NCBI GenBank assembly: GCA_963920665.1
Contig: OY987270.1
Span: 17,510,019-17,574,018 of the forward strand
DNA length: 64,000 nucleotides
DNA from: Straminergon stramineum
Taxonomy: Eukaryota > Streptophyta > Bryopsida > Hypnales > Calliergonaceae
Reading direction: 5' to 3'
The translations under genes were made by a program, and so were the position numbers. Shown piece after piece: positions 23,716-34,290 of this stretch (position 1 is its first letter; every line of letters starts with the position of its first letter). Under the pieces are notes generated by a model. The model searched no databases. It saw nothing but the letters and a program-made list of their open reading frames with translations, and had not been told where the DNA came from.

Positions 23716-24244
23716 ACTTGTCCGGTGCCTCCTGGAGCCCAATCGAAGTGTAATAGCGTCGATTCCATCTACCGGCTCCCCTGCTTCTATACCTCGTCGT
23801 TGCGTGATTGCACAGTTTGCTCGGCTGCACCGTTGACGATCCCTCCAACGACTTCGTTGATGTTCCACCGCAACAACCAACAATCGCTGTCGAGTCCGCG
23901 GACCTGGACGACCGTCAGGACGGACACCATCCATGCCAACATTTCAAATCCAAGTATCTGCACACGTAATCCAGAACAACAACATAACCTAAACCCACCT
24001 ACAAAAAATTGCACAAAACCCATGAAAATCATTCCGCCTTCCCATGACAGCTTGGGGGACCAAAGGGAGACAGCAGTGTGCAACCGAAACTAGCGACAGC
24101 ATTCAACCGCCGAAACGCATAGCCACTAGAAACTCAGCCATAAAGACGTCGTCGTGAAAGCAGTCCATGTTGGCAAATTTGTAGGCATAGTGGGCCCCGC
24201 CTAGTACTAAGGAGTCCTACACTATACCTTGGACTACTATTTTC

Positions 24245-24790
24245 TGACAGTGTCTTCAATTTACCCCAGAAAATGAAGCTGGAACATTCCCATTTTTGAA
24301 AAATAGTTAATGATTTTGGAAAAATAAATTTAAAAGTGGCCATTATTGACAAGTGAGAGAACTACTGAATGGAGCAAGAAGAAATTGGAAAACATTTTGT
24401 ATTACTTAGAAAATGTTGTGTAAACATCGCACACATCGGAGCAATGCCAAAGGCAATTGAAACATAATTTTGCAAATCCCTCTCCACAAAAGTTGTAATT
24501 CCACTACAGCAGCTCACTGTCCAGTTTTGACGATGTAATCCTTCAAAAAAGGTACTCGACAGTACTAAAAACTATCAAAACCGCAAATGTGACATGTAAA
24601 TGAAATTCAATTTCACACCCTAAAATAATTTTGAAAAATTCAGATTAATTTGTATTCATTCATTAGTGCTAGAGGAACCTACGTTTTGAATTTCATGTTC
24701 ATTCAATCATTTCTCCAATAGTTATGGCACAAAACAATCACTGCATTGAAAGTGTGACGCAAAATAGGACAGGTGTTTCTTGCAATCACC
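24245..24790 (+). repeat. Dispersed repeat, copy 1
   Basis: Diverged copy of the sequence at 34728-35238. Shared landmarks in the same order: AAATCCCTCT, AGGTACTCGAYAGTACTAAAA, TTTTGAATTTCAT.TTCATTCA, ATGGCRCAAAACAA and AATAGGACASGTGTTTCTTG. It has no coding capacity. Its left edge coincides with the right edge of the giant transposon. Confidence 0.75.
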
Positions 24791-27700
24791 CAATAGATCA
24801 AAGTTAAGTATGGCAGTTTCTAGGGCATTGAGTGAATCATAAAATATGGATCTGGGGAAAAAGGGGGTTTTGAGGGTAGATTTATGGATATTTAGGGTGT
24901 TTAGGGGTATCATAGTTATAAGCAAGCATTACCATAGCAAAGGCCTAGTGCTATTCCAAACACGTTCACAAATCTTTGTGACTACGGACAAATTTAGCCA
25001 TTTTTAACAAATTTAAAACAAATTTGAGGTATTGATCGGAGTTATGAGAGCATATAACATCTTAACAAAGATAAAATGGAGTATTTTATTACTCCAAAAA
25101 TCCTATTAAAGACCCCAAGCAAGTCTATTTTGTAGAAAATATAATTTGTGTTGAACTCTAAAAAATCTTAGGGTTAAATGAGGAGGAGAGGCCTTGAGGT
25201 AAAGTATAAAAGGACACCTTTTCTGCTCCCAAACCACCATTGTTCTAATATTATACCTTGAAGGCCATATTCATTATATTGAGACCTTTTGCAGTCTCTA
25301 TTTTATCCTCAACTCAAAGATAAACCGTTTTATCTCTTTAGTGGTATTTTTTTATAAATAGGTAACAACACCAACTTTTAGAATTTCATTATAGGATCAC
25401 TATTTGAGCATTATTTATTTTTGGTTTCAATTCCTAATTTTTTAAATGAATTTTCCAGTAACTAGCATTATGTCTCAAAATCTACAAAAAGTCTCAATAT
25501 AACAAATATGACCTTCTTGTTGATTGTTCTACTTAGTGATTTTTTAGCCAATTTGGCCAAATTTTATAAACACAGTATTTTGGGGATGTTTTATATTCCC
25601 TCCATCCCCAAATGATCTTCATGTTTGACAAAATGTTGGGGATAAATTTAAAGATTTTTAATTTTGTTTTGACATATAAATAAAGTACAATGCTCTCCTA
25701 TTGTCCTCTAGATTTGAACTTAGAATTCAAATTCAATTAGTAGTTGTGGAGCTTCAAAATATGTATTTTGGAGGCTTTTTTTGAGTAGCATTGCTAGTCA
25801 ATGAATTCTATAGTTCTTGTGCTCTCTATTCTAACTTTATATCTTTTGCCACGTGAGTTGTAGCTCCTACTTTGACATGACATACTCTTATCGGTGCTAT
25901 AGTATGGTTTAAAATAACCATTGTAAGAACTTGTATTTTATTGTACATATATACAATGTCACTTCACACCAATTCTCATAAAGAACTCCTAAAATAGACT
26001 GTGGTATTGAATCTGCATTGTACATCTTAAACACTCCATCATCCAAATAATACTGTGATTATCTATTCTTGATTAAAAAAAAACATTTGCACTCATCATT
26101 AGGGAAGGAATTTCTTTATAGCCTTGGTATTTCATTTCGCGGGCTCTTCCTCCATGTCACAAGAGGAAGATCATTTGGGGATAAATTATTACGGCCAATA
26201 GGAGGATCATTTTGGAACACATAGAGTACTATTTTGTAGAGTTTAGGTGCATCCTTAGAAGGCAATGGGGATACCTTCAAATCTTGTCATCCTTCTTCTT
26301 GTTTAAGTGTTTTTTGTTCTAATATCTTTGGAATTTATAGTCTTATGTTTTATATAAACCCTAGAGAATTTGGTCTATACTAATAGTCAAAGTTTTCTAA
26401 AGTTTCATACAATTTTGAAGTGTGTGTTTTTCACAAGGGCTTCTTTAGTAGGAATTTCAATTTGTTGAGAATCCCCCTAGAACCCTGACATGTTAAAAGT
26501 TTGATTCCTAACAAGTTCTTTAGTTCCGTATTTATATTTCTTATACTTTACAGTGAGGTCTTGACTTTGCCCATACTATTCCAAGAGCTTTGAGGCTCAT
26601 CATTAGTACCCATTTATTTCCTTGTTTTTTGTCTGTTTGACAAAACTTGGACTTGTAGTAGCTCTTATTAATAGACATTCTCTTTCCTTATCTTTTATTT
26701 TGCAATTGCCTTGAGTGAGCCCACCACTTATAGAGCTCTAAACCCCCTTCCTCTCGAAAAAAACACCTAGCTCTCCAATCTAGTTGGACAAGGTTTAAGC
26801 CCAATTCTCTAGCCTAGTTAAACAAAGTATAAACCTAGCTCCTCAAATCCAATTATATAAAGTTTAAACCCAGCTCTTTAAACACATTTCCTTGTAAGAA
26901 TCTTAGTAATTACAAAAATGCTTAAAATAGTATGAAATTTCCAAGAAAAATGGAAATAGTTGTGAATTAGGACAAATTTTATGGTGTAGTTGATATCCTC
27001 CTTGAGCTCATACCAAGAGGAATTATGTAGAAAAAGCTCAAAAAGTAGTATATTTTGAACTTTCAAGATGCTTTATTTGAAGTGTCTCATAAATTACAAT
27101 AATAACATTTTTGAAAAAAATTTAAATGAATAAAAAATATATTATTGGAGCTACATTTTCTTAGTTAAGTTTTAAAATGTATAAAATCAATTACTACGTG
27201 AAAAATTCAGATTTTGGCTTTCAAAATGGCCATGCATGGGGCTTGCAATATCCTTTAATAGTTAAACAAAATGTAGGCCTAGCTCCCTAAGCCTAATTAA
27301 ATAGAAATCAAGTCAACCTCAAACTCCATTTGACAAAGTGTAAGGTCAATTACCGACTCAATTAGATAGCTCATTTAAACACCATCTACCCAAAGCCATT
27401 TAAACAAAGTGTAAGGCCAACTATTGACTTGTTAGATAGAGTGTATTACCATCTACAACCTTGCTGGTTAGAGCCAACCTTCATAGACAATTGGCTTTGG
27501 AGCAAAGAACTTCCAAATTCAAGAGAAAAAAACAAGAAAAAATTAAATTCAAATCCTTAGGGATTTTTAGAAAATATCACACTTTAAAAGAATAAGAAAT
27601 CAAAGAAGATAAGTGAGGATGAAGTTTAGTAGTCAAGGGAATTAATTTTGGATGAAAAATATCATAAATCATCTAAGTCAAATTGAAAAATAATTCCAAA

Positions 27701-28439
27701 TTTTAGATAAAATTCAAATGCGAAATTTCAAAAGAAACATTAATTTGGAATTATAAGCTAGTAGAAAACATTGGATGAAATTTTAAAAGATGAATTAGAG
27801 GCAAAACTTCAATTGTCCATAACTTTTGAAAGCAAAGTCCAAATCCAAAGTTTCTTAACATTTTAGAATTTTGATTTTATGATATACAACTTCAAAATCC
27901 TTTAATCCAAAAATAAAAATTTGAATTCAAAATCTAGAGTATTAATCATTGAATAGATGTTCAAAGCAAACCTTTAAAAGTAAACTAAAACACAAGTTTG
28001 AATTCAAAATCACTTAAATAGTTTTTAAAGGATTTGAAAAATGAAAACTATCTCATACTTAGAAAATAGATCAAAACCAAAGAAAATAGAGTAGGATGAA
28101 ATTTTGTAGTAAAAAGGCTAGAGTTGGATGAGAGTTGCAATTATTCATCCAATTCAAGGAAAAAAAGATACCTCAAACTCTATTCATAATCTAGACTCAA
28201 AAACCAAGGAGAAAAGTCAATTTGAACACACAAGTTAGTAGAATTTGATGGATGGAGTTTTTTAGAACAATTTAGAGTTAAAACTTCATCCACCCATACT
28301 TTTGCTAGGAATGTCCAATCAAAGGATTCTTTACCATTCTATATTATTCATATAGTGTTCTACAACTTAGGCTAAGTCAAAGTTTAATTCTAGCAACTTC
28401 TATATAGAAGTCCACAATTTTGACCTAGATTGGTTAGAA
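24791..28439. other. AT-rich intergenic sequence, no gene recognised
   Basis: Strongly AT-rich, with no reading frame showing a domain or a coding-like composition. Part of it (26764-27440) contains a degenerate tandem repeat described separately. Confidence 0.55.
26764..27440 (+). repeat. Degenerate short tandem repeat, interrupted
   Basis: Units of about 35-42 bp of the form CCTAGCTC..AA.C.AATT..A.AAAGT.TAA recur at 26764-26882 and again at about 27245-27440, with an unrelated AT-rich stretch between. Units are strongly diverged. Confidence 0.4.
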
Positions 28440-29212
28440 ACACACAAAATTCCTAATTTTTTGTAGTTTGTATCAATTTCAGTTGAGATTTGAGTCCTTG
28501 AGGATTTTTCACAAGAATAGACTTGCTCATTTTTTGAAAGGCCAATTGAACAACACTTAAACATCCCATTGTAGAATTTGAAGCCAAATATGAAGTCCCT
28601 TGTTGTCCTTGCTTTATCTCAATTACTCGAAGGTAGAGATAGAATGCTCTCAATTGTCCAAAATTCTTAAAATAGGCTCTTTGAAATGTTGACCTAGCAT
28701 TGCAATGGCCAAATGGCATCCTTAGCCATGCATAAGTGTATACATGTCCAAAGAGTAGTAAACATGATCAATAAAATGCTATCCTTGTGTAGCATTATCT
28801 AGTATTTAAAAAGCCTGCATAGTTGTCATATAAAGAATACATCTCATTACAAGCCACTTCGTCTAATAATTCTTCAATATACAACATAGATTGTTGACTC
28901 TTTTAGTATAATTGTTCAAAGCTAGTTTGTAATTTATACAAAGCCTCCATTTGCCTCCTTTTAGAGACACAATCACCCCTTTGATGTTCTTGACCTTGGT
29001 GATAAAGCCTCCTTCTAACAATTGCCATCCAACTCAACTCTCAATATTGCCATCTTATTGGAGGCAATGAATTCATGTTTTGCCCTAACTAGCCTCACAC
29101 CTTCTAGTAATTCAATCTTGTGTTGGTCCAAGGGTTATGGTTGGCATTCTGAGTGTTTGGTAACAAATAGATCAACATATTCTAGTTCTACTAAGTCTTC
29201 TATTTCGTCTCT
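28440..29212 (-). pseudogene. Degenerate Ty3/gypsy reverse-transcriptase fragment
   Basis: Read on the minus strand, the order of motifs is that of Ty3/gypsy pol: QHKIELLEGVR.VRAKHEF, then a GGFI segment, a weak .YKLQTSFEQLY segment, NEMYSLYDNYAGF and finally MPFGHCNARSTFQRA (28680-28719). The last corresponds to the conserved MPFGLCNAPATFQR block upstream of the catalytic YxDD. Several stops and frame changes interrupt it, and the catalytic aspartates were not found. It belongs to a different, much older element than the intact chromovirus downstream. Confidence 0.7.
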
Positions 29213-29366
29213 AATGGATATTTTGTTAAAACGGCGGTATTCCACAAACTTGGTACTTTGAGGTTCAGACTACCCCTCAGACTACGCAGTCTGAAATCTA
29301 CACCAGTCCTAGAAAATAAATGAAATAATGGCATATGAATTACGCCATTTTAACGATATATCTGTT
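29213..29366 (+). mobile_element. MITE family G copy 1 (4-bp target duplication CTCT)
   Basis: A 154-bp element with terminal inverted repeats AAYRGATATTTYGTTAAAAC / inverted ..GATATATCTGTT, flanked by CTCT at 29209-29212 and 29367-29370. The centre has GGTTCAGAC..GTCTGAA inverted motifs. No coding capacity. Confidence 0.88.
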
Positions 29367-30074
29367 CTCTTTCTTATGCAGTGAAGGTTGGCCCCAATTA
29401 TACTTGTAACAAGAGTTTTTCTTCATTTCGTGGTCGGCCTCTGAGGAAACTCCGGCCATCACTGTTAGAATTGGATTCTGTATCAAAAGTCCATGAGGAA
29501 TCTTCCTCTAATTCTGATGTTGTTGATTCGCAAGTTGCTGATGATTTCGTATTCCTAGTTGGAATTACTTGAATACTTACGCAGTTTAGAAGTGATCCAA
29601 TGCTCATCTTGCCCTTTTTACAATAATTGACTGCACGCACCTAAAATCTTGAGATAACTTCCTTTTCCTGTCAAGATTCCCATCAGGTGAAAATTGGTTT
29701 TATTTGTCATGCCATTCACAGTAATCGGAAATTGAGATATTTATCCCAATCATTTCTGATCTCTCTTAATCTTCCAATTTGGCAGTTAATTCGATCTTAA
29801 TTCTCTTCATACAGGTTGTGGAATTTCAACTCCTTCAGATACATTCACATAAATTATCCTGATTTTGAAACTCTCACCCAATTCGGTAATTTCGACACCT
29901 AATCATTTACACACCCATTTTAACTTACTCTAATTTGGTGTTTCTTAGACATACAGTCAAATAGGATTCAAATCCAAATCAGGTACAGACAGACAGACTC
30001 TCAGTCAGACAGCATGCAATTCAGACTCAAAGCAACTTCCAAACTTTAACAAACACACTAACTTGGTTGCACAC

Positions 30075-30217
30075 AACGGATATTTCGTTGAAATGGCGGT
30101 ACTTCACAAACTTGGCTCTTTTAGGTTCAGACCCTGCGGTCTTAAACCTATACCAGTCCTTAAAAAATGAAAGAAAAAATGGCATATGAATACCAACATT
30201 TAAACGAAATATCTGTT
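30075..30217 (+). mobile_element. MITE family G copy 2 (target duplication ACAC)
   Basis: A 143-bp element starting AACGGATATTTCGTTGAAAT and ending AACGAAATATCTGTT, flanked by ACAC at 30071-30074 and 30218-30221. It is about 75-80 percent similar by eye to the copies at 29.2 and 32.5 kb. Confidence 0.88.
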
Positions 30218-30899
30218 ACACACAAACAGACAAAAAGCATAAACTTCGTCCAATTTGGTTACACACTCAACCTGTAGCTGCTCCGGACACTTAACACATT
30301 TCCCCATGATTCAAAACCACAATCATAATTCTCTGCACAAATAAAATCACATGTAATTGAGTTTGTCAACATTGTTCATTACTACACAAGTAATTTCTCA
30401 TTCAGTATTTGTTTCCAAGAAAATTATCCCACATACAGACACAAACAAAAAAGACTAACGTAGACATTCCTTCTCCTTAATTAGACACGGTCACACTCAT
30501 AAATAACACCAGAGCATAAATTAACCATCCATTGTTACACAAATTCAGATTCGAAAAACTAGGAAAAAAACAGGAAAAACGCAGCCAACACGGCTGGGAC
30601 GCGCATGCTGTCTCATCGGCAGTGGGCCGTTTCCAATCGGAGAGACTGGCTTCAAGGCAACACCCTGCCAATCGGCTCAACCACCAAATTGGCAACCACC
30701 AGACAATTCTGCTCGGCACTTAACTTTCACAACTACCAATTCGTAAGCACACATTCTAATTGAATTCAAACCCACTGCTGGACCCGAAACAACCACAAAT
30801 CTGTAAAGACGTTACTTTACCATCAAATTGGAAAACTGGCTAATGGAATGTCGTGCAATTTCTAACGTATTCTGCGCAATTTTAGTGGAATGTTAAGTT

Positions 30900-30950
30900 G
30901 CGCCATTTTATCATAATACCGCCATTTTAATGAAATTCACCATCTATGAA
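30900..30950 (-). repeat. Possible fragment of MITE family G
   Basis: CGCCATTTTATCATAATACC and CCGCCATTTTAATGAAAT resemble the inner part of the terminal repeat of the nearby MITEs. No second end or target duplication is visible. Confidence 0.35.
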
Positions 30951-31889
30951 GAAAAACGGAAGTCCATCTACAAGCTTCGACCCCCTCACATGTCACGAGC
31001 AGATATGAGCATGAATAATACAAAGAAGACAACAAACATCAGATCGCACTCAGATCAATGAGACTAATTCCCTTTTTTGGTTCAAACATCATAGAAGCCG
31101 ATGACAACTTGACCACAATTTGCACAACCTAACCATGCACCTGCCCACAATCAGCTTGAACACATTCCCAGTCACCGGTGATCACACATCGACCCAGGTT
31201 GAAATTAATTATCAGCGATCCAGTCATTCTCAGTGATATACATTCCGAGATACGTTTATTGATCGATCCACAACCAGCTACGTTTGGACCCTGGCCAGCG
31301 ATCGACCAGCAAGAATCCCGACACCAACCAAAGATCGACACTCCCGACCAGTAATCTTCAACCACGTCCCGACCGCATCACGAACACTCACTCACAGCCA
31401 AGAAACAGCATTGGTAAGACCGCGTTGATCGATTACAAACACTCGCTCCCAGAGATCGTTACAGACACAACGAACCAAAGCCAAGCGAATCACAGTGATT
31501 CCTAGCACAGGTCGGCACGAGTTTTAGATTTCACACACGCTACATACACCGGCTTCTCATTCTCCGACCACGACCAGCGACCGCACACATTTTTCCATTA
31601 GACACAAATTTGAAAGCATCCAGATTCAATCAGCGATCGATACCACGCGAATCAACTAGCGTTCAAGAATATAGACCGCAAGAACACACCGCAAGAATAC
31701 AGACAGACGTTCTTGGCTCCACATTGTCAAACCCACTGTAAGCTTGGTCGCACCTAGAGAGCCTGGCCTGGCCAGATAAAAACAGATAGGGTACAGACAA
31801 CTCGCTCTTACTGCCTATTTCTAAGCACGTTGTAGACCCCAGTTACGTTTCCCAGTTCATCGACACATGACACAGATCAGAAAGTTTGT

Positions 31890-31950
31890 GGGGGGGGGGT
31901 GGGTTATAGTTACACACCGAAATATTATACACCCCCACCCCACCCACCCA
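31890..31950. repeat. G-run facing a C-rich run (quadruplex / hairpin-prone)
   Basis: A run of more than ten G with GTGGGT next to it lies about 30 bp from ACACCCCCACCCCACCCACCC. The two halves are roughly complementary, and the C-rich half has four or more C-tracts, so a G-quadruplex on the opposite strand or an imperfect hairpin is possible. Confidence 0.6.
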
Positions 31951-32519
31951 TTATCACCGTCCCGATCTCCCTGTGAGACACAAGATATGACTCAATACAT
32001 ATACTTAGTCCAAACGGCTGTCCTCGACTGAAAGCATGTCGCATTCAAGGGCCGTACAATCCCCAAACATAGGTTACAAACTTTGGTTACGATGCATGTT
32101 GTAGACCCACGTTACAGACACGACACTAGTACGTCCAGAAGGCTGAGATTGCAATAGTTTTTGCAGTGGTTTTATAATGACCCCCCGAAATCTAGTATTG
32201 TCAATTTAGTAATGGTTTAGTATTAAGTTGTGCAATGCATGTATTCTCAACTATTTGAGATTGCAGTAGTTTTTGCAACAGTTTAGGCAGTAGCTAGTTC
32301 TTTACCCCAAGACTTTAAAACAAGTTTGCAGCACTTTAACAATGGATCACAGTTGACCGTGATTTTTTTAGCTAAGTCCGGAACCGCTGCAAAATAATTG
32401 ATCATGATGTGCAGCTGCTCCATCCTGTTGCAGTGCGAGTTACAGCTCCAAGTTACCGATCTGAGCGACGACTGCTCACGTGCAGTTACAGACAAAATTT
32501 ACGACGCATGGTTACCTAA

Positions 32520-32700
32520 AACGGATATTTCGTTAAAACGGCGGTATTCCACAAAATTGGCACTTTGAGGTTCAGACCGCGCGGTCTGAAATGTATACCT
32601 CTCCTAGATTCCAGACCGTGCGGTCTGAAATCTACACTAGTCCTAGAAAATAAATGGAAAAATGGCATAGGAATTCCGCCATTTTAACGAAATATCTGTT
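32520..32700 (+). mobile_element. MITE family G copy 3 (target duplication CTAA)
   Basis: A 181-bp element starting AACGGATATTTCGTTAAAAC and ending CGCCATTTTAACGAAATATCTGTT, flanked by CTAA at 32516-32519 and 32701-32704. It contains a perfect 20-bp palindrome at 32571-32590 (TTCAGACCGC/GCGGTCTGAA) and a second near-copy of it, making this copy longer than the others. Confidence 0.92.
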
Positions 32701-33358
32701 CTAATATGTATAGACACCCCGATAGACACGTTCAAGTTCCCGACGTCAGCATTCTCGGTTTATGTTACGAACACCAGCAATCGACACATACTCGTCCAAG
32801 CCATCATAGACACATGATACGACTCAAGATACTTGTTTATCAACCTTCCAGACACGTTACAGACAATTCATACTGCCGGCCCTTTTCACAGCACGTTGCA
32901 GGCACATTAATTCAAGTTTCCGACCCCATTAACAATGCATGTGCGTTGCGTACACTCTTATAGAAGGCAACCGACCGATGCAAGCTGCGACACATGTTGA
33001 AAACCCAAGAAATCTACGCACTGATGCCTGTTACACAGCTACAGACATTTCCCACGACTGCTCACCTTTCGTATTATGCTTGTACGTACAGTAGTTTGCC
33101 TTGTCTGAGCGTACCAACGATCTCTAACGTGGCGTACTCACCACCCTCAACTCTCACCTTTTGCGACAAATTCTCACCAAGTCGATCCCGGCAACGGAAC
33201 TAAATGAGTAAATGACAAACGCTAAGAAAGAACTCCATTGTCCAAACTACGTCTCATTCCTTACAACCCCCAAGACCCCTTGGCTCCCCCAAAAAATCAT
33301 GACCCCAAACAAGAATCAAAAGTAGGAACTCAAGTCTTATTCCCAAAACATGCCCTAA

Positions 33359-34286
33359 CCCCTAAAGGACCAAGGCCTCTTTTCTACAAAAAAAACACTC
33401 AAAACTGCCTTTTCTAGAGCCAAGAGAAAAAACATTTGAAAATTGTATTTTTTGCACATCTAACTATAGGATCTTACACCTAACTAGCATGAAAATGTGT
33501 GGAAAAAATTTCAGAAATTTTGGACCTCATAGATTGCAAGATATCTGTATTTAAAGTGAAAAAAACAAGTTTTTCCACACATTGTGGGATTAGGATATTT
33601 GACTTTGAACCTTCTTAACTTTAATTTTTTGCACAACAGAGTTTTGAGCTTTAAATCTTCATGGTGGAGAATTGATTTGAGAGTCTAGGAAAAAAAAGAA
33701 AATACAAAAAAAATTAATCTTTATTCTTGAAAAAATTGTTAAATAGAAGTAGGTACAAGATAGAAGGAAAATCTAAATTATTAATATCTCTAAAATGGAA
33801 TTAAAATGCACTAATTCCAATGGTGAGATTTTTCTAGAAAGAAAATGAAACCATATGGAACTTTTTTTTTGTTAAAATTATAAAAATTGCATTCAAAAAT
33901 GAATCCTACAAGTTATTTTTTCAAGAAAATGCTCTAATTGCTTGAAAAACAAGATTGTCTATAACTTTCTCATAACAAGTCCAAGTAGAATGAAGCAAAG
34001 CTTTCCATATAGACAAAAATATAATCTATAAGGGAAAAAAAATAAAAAATAAAAAAATTCAAATTTTTGAAACTTTTTTTTGTTGCCCTCTCTCCCATGT
34101 TTTGAGCTTATTTGGGCATAACTTTTGTTCCTGGATACCAAATGAAAAAAAAAATTATATTCCCACAAAGCTAATCAATTTTTCTATCTTCAAAAAAAGT
34201 TTCAAAAAATTAAGACAAAAAATGAGAATGTATGCACCTACCCAAAATCTCATTTGTCCCTTGAAAGGACAATGGTCCTTTAGGGA
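33359..34286 (+). mobile_element. piggyBac-type MITE, copy 1
   Basis: A 928-bp non-coding element beginning CCCCTAAAGGACCAAGG after CTAA (33355-33358, a one-base variant of TTAA) and ending GGTCCTTTAGGGA before TTAA (34287-34290). The terminal repeat CCCTAAAGGACCA is inverted at the two ends. The interior is AT-rich and related to the copies at 52.2 and 55.7 kb (shared AACTATAGGAT, TGTGTGGAAAAAATTTCAG..A, CATAGATTG.AAGAT). Confidence 0.85.
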
Positions 34287-34290
34287 TTAA

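Larger units (their letters stand above)
9900..24245. mobile_element. Probable giant DNA transposon with transposase and SET-domain gene
   Basis: A roughly 14-kb block with gene-like composition between AT-rich flanks. It carries a plus-strand gene set (11145-17791: coiled coil, zinc finger, SUVR-like methyltransferase) and a convergent minus-strand transposase (23715-18213), tail to tail about 0.4 kb apart. Introns of both strands share an unusual enrichment of AGTACT/TAGTAC words, absent from the flanks, and both genes show the same type of nonsense changes. The right limit is set by a dispersed repeat that starts at about 24245 and recurs at 34.7 kb. The left limit is a composition estimate. 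No convincing terminal inverted repeat or target duplication was found, so the claim that this is one element is inference. Confidence 0.55.
29371..33354. other. CA-rich non-coding tract with MITEs
   Basis: Apart from two MITEs (30075-30217 and 32520-32700) and a G/C-run motif (31890-31950), I see no gene. The part from about 30.2 to 33.2 kb differs in composition from its AT-rich flanks: it is rich in ACAGACA, GTTACAGAC and CGATCGACC words. Two related phrases (GCACGTTGTAGACC..GTTACG at about 31826, GCATGTTGTAGACC..GTTACAG at about 32092) suggest internal duplication. It may be the non-coding remains of an element. Confidence 0.45.

Noticed and set aside
9820..24245. Candidate terminal inverted repeats of the giant element (ACTATGC and GCGTTTCGG words near both ends)
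   Set aside because: Spacing between the words differs by about 20 bp on the two sides and no flank duplication was found.
30477..30719. 80-codon frame in the CA-rich tract
   Set aside because: Short, with no motif; open on both strands by chance composition.
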